This document shows positions 57,551 to 64,000 of a DNA stretch of 64,000 nt, piece by piece (position 1 is the stretch's first letter; every line of letters begins with the position of its first letter). This DNA is from Apium graveolens (Eukaryota > Streptophyta > Magnoliopsida > Apiales > Apiaceae). The DNA lies in the NCBI RefSeq assembly GCF_009905375.1, contig NC_133650.1:145956476-146020475 (forward strand), given 5' to 3'. The notes beneath the pieces are model-generated. The model ran no database searches. It saw only the letters and a list, made by a program, of their open reading frames with translations, and was not told the DNA's origin. The position numbers and the translations under genes were made by a program.

Positions 57551-57555
57551 AGTAC
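57551..57555. other. Target site duplication, right (AGTAC)
   Basis: Second copy of the AGTAC target; the interrupted Tat gag resumes here. Confidence 0.93.
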
Positions 57556-58783
57556 CCCCAAGGGGGAGGAATCCTCCCCCCATCATAGACTTGGATGGAC
57601 CGATACAGAGAAGGGTTGTTGTCTCAAGGGCTGATCCGAGCAATATTCTTCCCCTTGGAGATCCTGATGATCCTACTCCACCATTCACTAAAGAAATAAT
57701 GAATGTCCATATCTCAAGGAAGTTCAAGATGCCCACTATTAAAGCTTATAATGGCACTGGAGATCCCGCCAATCATGTCAGGACATTCTCCAATGCACTG
57801 TTGCTACAGCCCGTGAATGACGCTATTAAGTGTCGGGCCTTTCCTCATACCCTGTCGGGTTTGGCTCAAAGGTGGTATAGTCGTTTACCCTAATCTCTAT
57901 TGGGTCCTTCAGAGAATTAAGTCAGGCTTTTATTAAGAAATTTATCAGTGGGAGAGTGCATGAGAAAAGTTCAGCATCCTTCATGAGCATTGTGCAAGGG
58001 GCGAAGGAATCCTTAAGAGACTACCTGAATCGTTTGACAAAAGAAACCTTTAAAAGTCCCGGACCTTGATGACAAGGTAGCCCTGATAGCACTGCAACAG
58101 GGAACTAGAGATGAGTTTTTCAAGATTTTCTTGTCCAAATGCCCCGCTGAAAGGATGCTACAGCTCCAAGATAGGGCAGCGAAGTATATCAAAGTGGAAG
58201 AGAGTATGAGGAAGACAGTCGTGAGCAACGAGCCCGCTGGAGGCAAGAAGTGGAAGACCGGTCTGGAATACATCGCTAAGGACAAGTATCCTAGAACTGA
58301 GCAGAATACTGACTCAACTCCCAAGAGAGGAGGACCTGGACAAAAATTTACTATGTTAAGCTGAATGCTCCAAGGAGCCAAATTTTAATGGAAATCGAGA
58401 AAGATCGAGATATTCGCTGGCCTAAGCCCTTGAAGGCCGATCCTGCCAAGCTAGATAAGAGCAAGTATTGTAGATTTCACAAGGATGTTGGTTATGACAC
58501 CGATGAGTGTAGGCAACTGAAAGATGAAATTGAGTTCCTTATTAGAAAAGGGAAATTGAACAAGTACACTGGAGATGGAGGAGACAGGAGCAACAACGTA
58601 AGAAAAAACTTTGATAATCGAAGAAGAGATCAAGAAGACCTGGGGCGAAATCCCCAACCTAGGGAACCGGTGATAAATACAATCTTCGGAGGACCGCGAC
58701 CCCGAGGGCCTGTGATAAACACAATTTTTGGAGGACCAACTGTTGCTGGGTTATCCAAGAACTCCAGGAAAGCGTATGCCTGA
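57556..58783 (+). pseudogene. Tat gag, capsid and zinc-knuckle part
   Basis: Continuation of the gag at 43265. It shows PPFTKEIMNVHISRKFKMPT, YNGTGDPANHVRTFSNALLL, FPHTLSGLAQRWYSRL, then after a shift FRELSQAFIKKFISGR and SFMSIVQGAKESLRDYLNRL, and after another shift a DDKVALIALQQGTRDEFF block. These form the Retrotrans_gag capsid of Tat elements. A zinc-knuckle-like YCRFHKDVGYDTDECRQLK starts at 58466; its usual histidine after glycine is tyrosine. Frameshifts near 57890, 58050 and 58365 inactivate it. A 14-codon-scale repeat (PVINTIFGGP) occurs twice near the end. Confidence 0.88.
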
Positions 58784-59329
58784 GAATTTATGCATATTAT
58801 TGGGGAAGCCCCGAAAATGGCCAAGACAGGACTAACAATGTCTTTTGATGATTCTGATCTGGAGGGTGTGAAATTTCCCCATGACGACCCGTTGGTCATA
58901 ACCCCGATAATAGGGAACAACCCAGTGAGAAGGGTCCTTGTAGATAATGGTGCTTCAGTGGATATCTTGATCTATGACACCTTTTTAAGGATGGGATATA
59001 GCGACTCCCAATTGACCCCAACTGACATGCCGATATATGGATTTACGGGAGTGGAGTGCCCCGTAGAAGGGATAATCAAGTTGGCAACAACCATAGGACA
59101 GGAACCAAGGCAAGCAACTCAGATGTTGGACTTTGTAGTGGTGAAGGCTAGTTCGACTTACAATGCTATCATGGGAAGAACAGGGAGACACGCCTTCAAG
59201 GCAGTCCCTTCTTCCTACCATTTAGTTATGAAGTTTCCAACCCGAGATAGGATCGGAGAAAAGAGAGGAGATCAAAAAATGGCTAGAAGTTGTTATATGG
59301 CCTCTTTGAGGGAAGACGGAGTTGGGTGA
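58784..59329 (+). pseudogene. Tat protease
   Basis: The 58790-59329 frame contains an aspartic protease with active-site VDNGASVDIL (residues ~50-60) and a flap/second-half region (FVVVKASSTYNAIMGR) typical of Tat pol. DNG in place of DTG/DSG is common in this lineage. It is separated from gag by a stop at about 58783 and from RT by a frameshift in the 59290-59329 overlap. Confidence 0.85.
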
Positions 59330-60342
59330 AGGTTCTTCCTACTGAAGATCTGGATATCCGAGAGAATGATGAGAAAAGAGGAAAGCCAGCGGAAGACTTG
59401 GTTTCAATTCCTTTAGCCCCCGAAGATCCTGAGAAGGTGACTTTTATTGGAGCCAAGCTCGAGGAGCCCTTTAAAGGGAAGTTGGTGAAATTTTTGCAAG
59501 AAAATAGTGACTTATTTGCATGGTCAGCAGCTGATATTCCAGGCATAGACCCGAAACTGATTACTCACAAGCTGAATGTGGACCCAGATCGGAATACAGT
59601 GAAGCAAAAAAAAAGTATTTTTGCTCCAGAGAGGCAAGAAGCTATAAAACAGGAAGTGGAGAAGCTCTTAGAAGCAGATTTCATTGAGGAGATTCAATTT
59701 TCGGAGTGGTTAGCAAACCCTGTAATGGTGGAGAAGGTCAATGGAAAATGGAGGATGTGTGTGGACTTCACTGATCTAAATGATGCCTGTCCTAAGGACT
59801 GTTTCCCGTTACCAAGAATTGATACTTTGATAGATGCCACTGCTGGGCATGAGATGTTGAGCTTTATGGATGGATTTAGTGGATACAATCAGATCAAGAT
59901 GCACACGGACGACATTCTAAAGGTATCATTTATCACTGACTTTGGTGTTTATTGTTATCTTTTTATGGCATTTGGTCTCAAGAATGCAGTAGTCACCTAT
60001 CAAAGGTTGGTAAATAAAATTTTTAAGGATCTTATTGGGAAGACCATGGAAGTCTATGTTAATGACATGTTAGTCAAGATTCTAGTAAAGACTGACCATA
60101 TAACCCATTTGAGGGAAGCTTTTGAGGTCCTGAGATATCATAAGATGATGTTATATCCCACGAAGTGTGCTTTCGGAGTTGGGTCTGGAAAGTTTTTAGG
60201 ATTAATGGTCTGCAAGAGAGGAAAAGAGGCAAATCCCGATAAAATAAAGGCAATCCTGGACATGGAGCCACCAAAAACTATCAAAGATGTTCAGAAGCTC
60301 ACAAGAAGGGTTGATGCGCTGGGACGATTCATCTCCTAGTTA
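59290..60342 (+). pseudogene. Tat reverse transcriptase with altered active site
   Basis: The frame is open for ~350 codons. In order it shows the pre-RT LFAWSAADIPGIDPKLITHKL, then VMVEKVNGKWRMCVDFTDLN, ACPKDCFPLPRID, SFMDGFSGYNQIKM, FMAFGLKNAVVTYQRLVN and the catalytic box as YVNDM at 60055-60069, where Tat RTs have YVDDM. The first aspartate codon is AAT instead of GAT, which should abolish polymerase activity. A stop at 60340-60342 follows FIS, before RNase H in the same frame. Confidence 0.9.
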
Positions 60343-60955
60343 GGGGACAAGTGCTTGTCGTTCTTCAAGTCCTTAAAGAAGGTCAAAGATTTTGAATGGA
60401 GTGAGGAAAGCAAGAAGGCATTTGAGGAATTAAAGAAATATATGGCTCAGGCCCCGTTTTTTTCCAAGCCAATTTTTAATGAAGTTTTATACTTATACTT
60501 GGTCATTTCAGAGAATGCCTTGAGCGCTGTATTGGTTAAGGAGGAACTGAAAATCCAAAAACCCGTGTACTATGTCAGTAAAACTTTGCATGGAGCTGAG
60601 TTGAATTATTCAACTATTGAGAAGTTTGCTTTAGCCTTGGTAATGGATTCGAGAAAGTTGCGTCCTTACTTCCAGGCTCACAAGATTGAGGTGCTAATAA
60701 ATCAACGCCTGAGAAATATTATTCATAGTCCCAAGGCTAGTGGGAGGCTGATTAAGTGGGCAATAGAGTTGGGAAAATTCGACATCAAGTATAAGCCACG
60801 AGCGGCGATAAAAGCCCAGGCATTGGCTGACTTCGTGGTGGAATGTACCATACCCATCCAAGAAGTCGGGGGGCAGGAAGATACCATACCTCAAGATAAG
60901 GAAGTTGATAGGAGGACAAAGAAAAGGTTGATAAGGAAAAGAATACTGGGTTCTC
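60343..60955 (+). pseudogene. Tat RNase H (RT-associated)
   Basis: Same frame as RT. Segments include FEWSEESKKAFEELKKY, LYLVISENALSAVLVKEE, KPVYYVSKTLHGAELNYSTI, FALALVMDSRKLRPYFQAH and the terminal KYKPRAAIKAQALADFVVEC. The first acidic residue is replaced in the SEN segment, where SDE or SDA is usual. A frameshift near 60950 separates it from the second RNase H. Confidence 0.85.
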
Positions 60956-61501
60956 TATTTTGATGGAGCATCAAAAACAAATTCAAGTGGAGTAGGTTTA
61001 GTTTTACAGAGCCCTGATGGGTTCTTAATTGAGTATGCCATGAAGTTAGACTTCCCGACCACAAATAATGAGGCAGAATATGAAGCTCTGATAGCTGGTC
61101 TTGGCTTAGTAGGGATACTTAGAGTAAAGAATTTAAAAGTCTGTGGAGACTCAAAGCTGGTCATATCCCAGGTAAAGGGAGAGTTTGAGGCAAGGGATGA
61201 TACGATAGCTAAATATGTTCGCCTAGTAAGGGCTGTGATGACCCAATTCGATGAATGTCATGTTGAGCACATTCCAAGGGAGGAAAATGCTAAGGCAGAT
61301 GCATTATCAAAGTTTGCTTCATCGGAGATAGAGGAAAGTTCAGAAAGTGTGCACTTTCACGTTCTGAAGGCGCGGAGCATTGATGTTAAGCTTGTAGCTC
61401 CTATAGGTCTGGTGACGTCATGGATAGATCCCATTAAGACTCATATCCAAACCGGTTGGTTGCCGAACGATACTACTGAAGCACGAAAATTGGTTGTTTG
61501 A
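60947..61501 (+). pseudogene. Tat second (archaeal-type) RNase H
   Basis: The frame begins WVLYFDGASKTNSSGVGLVL, with the first catalytic Asp at 60962-60964. It continues NNEAEYEALIAGL (Glu), VCGDSKLVISQVKGEF (Asp) and HIPREENAKADALSKFAS (Asp). All four DEDD positions are present. The domain is open from about 60947 to the TGA at 61499-61501 and is the best-preserved enzyme domain in the element. This extra RNase H is diagnostic of the Tat lineage. Confidence 0.9.
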
Positions 61502-62653
61502 GCATTAAGATACTCTTTGATAGATGGAATTCTGTACAAAAGATCTGTTGTGGTTCCTTACTTGAGATGTCTCAGGCCCGATGAGGCGCACTTGGCTCTT
61601 GAAGAAGTACATGATGGTATCTGTGGGTAACACTTGTGGGGCAGGGCTTTAGCTTATAAGATAACCCGTTTATGCTTCTATTGGCCAGAAATGATGGTTG
61701 ATGCCAAAGAATATGTGAAAAAGTGTGACTGCTGTCAGAAGCACGCACCAGTCATTAGACAACCCCCCGAGATGCTGACCTCCATCAACTCGCTAATCCA
61801 CTTTGCTATGTGGGGAATGGATATACTTGGGCCTTTCCCCATGGCCACGTCACAAAGGAAGTTCCTGATTGTAGCCATTGATTATTTTACTAAGTAGATT
61901 GAAGCCAAGCCTTTGGCCAAAATCACAACTAAGCAAGTTGCATAGTTCCTCTGGGAAAATATTATGTGCCGATATGGAATTCCCCGCATCCTAGTCATTG
62001 AGAATGGAACACAATTCAACAATGAGGAATTCAAGAAGTATTGTGAGGAGAACAAAATTGAGTTGCGATTCACCTCTATGGCTCACCCGCAAGCCAATGG
62101 GCAAGCGGAAGTGGCGAATCGAATAATCCTGGATGGACTAAAGAAGAGGATCGAGAAGTCGAGAAATAACTGGGTGGATGAAATACTCCCAATACTATGG
62201 GCCTATAGGACTACCTGTAGAGTCACGACTACAGAAACTCCCTTCATGTTAGTATATGGGGCAGAAACAGTTGTTACTGTGGAAATATCACATTCCTCCC
62301 CCAGGATTCAAGCTTTCAATGCTGAGGAAAATGAGGAAGGGCAAAGGTTAGCCCTGGATCTAATTGATGAAGTACGAGATGAGGCACATGCGAAGATAGT
62401 GGAATATCAGAAAAAAGCTTCGTTCTACTACAACCTAAGGGTTAAAGAAATGTTCTTCAAACAAGGTGACTTAGTCTTGAGGAAAGTGGAAGCTTCTGGT
62501 GTAGGGCAGAAAGGGAAACTTGCCCCAAATTGGGAAGGGCCATACAAAGTCAAGAGCGTTCAGGGTAGAGGAGCCTACAAGCTGGAGATTATGGATGGTT
62601 TTGAAGTCCCGAGAACTTGGCATGCCCAAAACCTGAAGGTTTACTATGTGTAA
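61502..62653 (+). pseudogene. Tat integrase (stops and active-site change)
   Basis: It continues the frame of the second RNase H. The H2C2 zinc finger reads HDGICG, TAA stop (61628-61630), HLWGRALAYKITRLCFYWP, then CDCCQKHA. The catalytic core has WGMDILGPFP, a TAG at 61895-61897 after DYFTK, a TAG at 61943-61945, then VIENGTQFNN, where the second Asp is Glu (62000-62002), and ANGQAEVANR with the final Glu. The C-terminal domain runs through QGDLVLRKVEASG, KLAPNWEGPYKVKSV and RTWHAQNLKVYYV to a natural stop. The last 229 codons are open, but the enzyme cannot be whole. Confidence 0.9.
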
Positions 62654-62989
62654 AATAGTTAAAGCATGATTCTCACTTGTCAGAGTGACAAGTAGGTTTA
62701 AAAGCACCTTGAAGCTTTGCTTGCTTAGGATTTTTTATAGAAGATATGTTTAGATTTTATCAGGATTGAACCCATCTCATGTAAGGTATCAAGAATACCA
62801 AGTTATAATAAAAAGCGTTCAGCTTATTCTAGCCTATTAAATTGATGCATTGTGAAGGTTAAAACCAAGTTATAAACTTGAGTTCAAAAACTCAAAAAAA
62901 CATGATGATACTTGGACAATACAAATGAAAATAGTAAAAGTCAATTACAATGTTCGATATTGTCTAAAAAAAGAAAAAATACATAAAAC
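62654..62989 (+). other. Spacer between Tat integrase and the antisense gene
   Basis: About 335 bp of AT-rich sequence lies between the integrase stop and the stop of the antisense gene. I see no gene in it. It would hold the 3' end signals of the antisense transcript. Confidence 0.55.
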
Positions 62990-64000
62990 TTAGGCCTTGG
63001 AAGGCTCAGATACTTCAGAACCACTATCCGAAGTCTCCTCGGACGTCTCTTCAGTCGGTCCCTCGGAAGTCTCTTCAGAAGTCTCCGCAGAGGTTTCCTC
63101 GGAACTATCCTTGGACGCTTTGGACGCCGCAGGAGATGCTGGTTTAGGAGACGCTGGTTTTGGAGGCTCTTCTACCTTGGCCTTCTTTATAACAGGCTCG
63201 GTCTCCTCCTCAGAAGAAGATTCCTCCTCTTCAGAGCTGGATTCAAGCTCCTTCCTTTTTTGGCCTTGGCCCCGACTTCCTGATGGGCCGTCCTTAATCA
63301 GGTCAGCAAGCTTATCTGCAATGCCCCCAAGTGTTGGGACTTGCACAGGGCAGGGGAAAGAAGATTGTTCAACAACCTCAGGAAACTCTTCCTAGATAGC
63401 CTCCACAACAGCGTCCCATCCTTCCTTGTAGCTGACTGGATGTAGGAGGGCATCATGCTCTACCATTAGATCTTTGAATTCTTGAGTATCCATCCAGCCG
63501 TCAAAGGCTTTGTCTTTTTGAGCCTTGAGAATAACAACCTCAGCCCTGGCCGTTTCAAGATCCGAAGTTAAGGAGGCAAGTTGGGCTTCAAGAGCCTCTA
63601 TATGCTGGTTAGCCTCTTCCAGCTTCTTGTTTGTGTCTTCCTGACCAACTTTCCAAGCCTTGGCTTAGTGAATTGCCCCTTGAAAGTGGACGTTCGCCTG
63701 CAAGAAACAAAGGAAAAGTGAGAAACAAGAAAAATTGCGGCAGGAAGCTATAGATATCAAAAGAAAAAGACGTACCACAGCCAATGCCTGAGCTCCGAAA
63801 AGCTCGTTAGCCTCCAAGTCCTGTTGAAGGACAAGGTCATGATAATCCACAAGAGAAATGGAATGCATAGACCATTCCTTGGCAAGCGTTGTGTCGCCAA
63901 CAATCGAATCCTTTCCCCAGATTCCCCAAGCGGGTTGAAAGAAAGCCCCTGGTTTTTTGTTTTGTACGTAAAGGTTGGTTGGGGCCTTCCTCGCCTGCTT
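62990..64000 (-). pseudogene. Tat antisense ORF with candidate intron (start outside the window)
   Basis: On the minus strand one reading frame runs from the window edge to a stop at 62990. It shows an N-terminal segment with NLYVQNKKPGAFFQPAWGIW, WSMHSISLVDYHDLVLQQDL and EANELFGAQALAV. A coiled coil follows (NKKLEEANQHIEALEAQLAS, SDLETARAEVVILKAQKDKA), then a VQVPTLGGIADKLADLIKDG block, a KKAKVEEPPK basic patch and a Ser/Glu/Thr-rich tail. It resembles the antisense 'putative gypsy type transposon' ORF of Tat/Grande-type elements (PF04195-like). Stops at 63665-63667 and 63392-63394 break it. Its role is unknown. Confidence 0.65.
63698..63775 (-). other. Candidate spliceosomal intron in the antisense ORF
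   Basis: On the minus strand GTACGTC begins at 63775 and a pyrimidine-rich TTTGTTTCTTGCAG ends at 63698. The 78-bp segment is T-rich, hydrophobic if translated, and sits between two segments of plausible protein (..AQALAV and ANVHFQGAIH..). Its length is a multiple of three and it has no stop, so retention would not shift the frame. Confidence 0.55.

Larger units (their letters stand above)
41806..64000 (+). mobile_element. Tat-lineage Ty3 retrotransposon (3' LTR outside the window)
   Basis: The order is: 5' LTR, primer site, gag (interrupted by a chromovirus at 43862-57550), protease, RT, RNase H, a second archaeal-type RNase H, integrase, then a 3' region with an antisense gene. The second RNase H before integrase and the antisense ORF near the 3' end define the Tat group. 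Excluding the inserted chromovirus at least 8.5 kb is visible. The element cannot make its proteins: gag has frameshifts, the RT active site is changed and integrase has stops. Confidence 0.9.

Noticed and set aside
62997..63395. 132-codon Ser/Val-rich plus-strand frame
   Set aside because: It is the complement of the Ser/Glu-rich tail of the antisense ORF, whose frame continues across the whole region.

Overview
The window is plant nuclear DNA and consists almost entirely of nested transposable elements. I see no intact host gene, no rRNA or tRNA gene and no CRISPR array. The element lineages present are Ty3 chromovirus with chromodomain, Tat with two RNase H domains, an Athila-like element, Ty1/copia SIRE/Maximus with a long third ORF, CACTA and MULE. 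Together they indicate a seed plant, probably a eudicot with a large repeat-rich genome. The species cannot be fixed from this sequence. Nearly every element gene is interrupted by stops or frameshifts, as in silenced heterochromatin.

Left block (1-27540). Positions 1-3617 are the 3' part of a chromovirus long terminal repeat (LTR), ending inside a SIRE-type copia gag fragment (3618-4203). An Athila-like element on the minus strand follows. Its 3' LTR (4204-4446 plus 18630-19686) is split by a complete chromovirus (4447-18624) with ~4.3-kb LTRs, a 5-bp target duplication (ACTTC), PBS and PPT. The Athila-like third ORF (20885-21341 and 26176-26909) is split by a complete 4.8-kb CACTA transposon (21342-26175, target duplication AGC). 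That CACTA carries exon-like pieces of two host genes, a branched-chain aminotransferase and an NPH3/BTB-type gene. The Athila-like pol survives only as its last ~80 codons (27291-27540).

Middle block (27541-41805). A 5'-truncated SIRE-type copia element on the plus strand (27676-34611) has the end of pol, a long decayed env-like third ORF and an LTR. A scrap of MULE transposase (34640-34781) separates it from a second SIRE-type element on the minus strand (34782-41132), which is internally deleted. The partial LTR of a third SIRE-type copy (41133 to about 41805) follows.

Right block (about 41806-64000). A Tat-lineage Ty3 element on the plus strand shows its 5' LTR, PBS, gag, protease, RT, RNase H, a second archaeal-type RNase H, integrase and a spliced-looking antisense gene near its 3' end. 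Its 3' LTR lies beyond the window. Its gag is interrupted by a second complete chromovirus on the minus strand (43862-57550, target duplication AGTAC), related to the one at 4447-18624.

Most notable points: the chromovirus at 4447-18624 is very young (near-identical LTRs) yet has no usable gene, and carries an RNase H fragment upstream of gag; the CACTA element has captured exons of two different host genes; and the Tat antisense gene has a candidate intron readable only on the antisense strand. Most knock-out mutations I could diagnose are C:G to T:A changes, as expected of methylated DNA.
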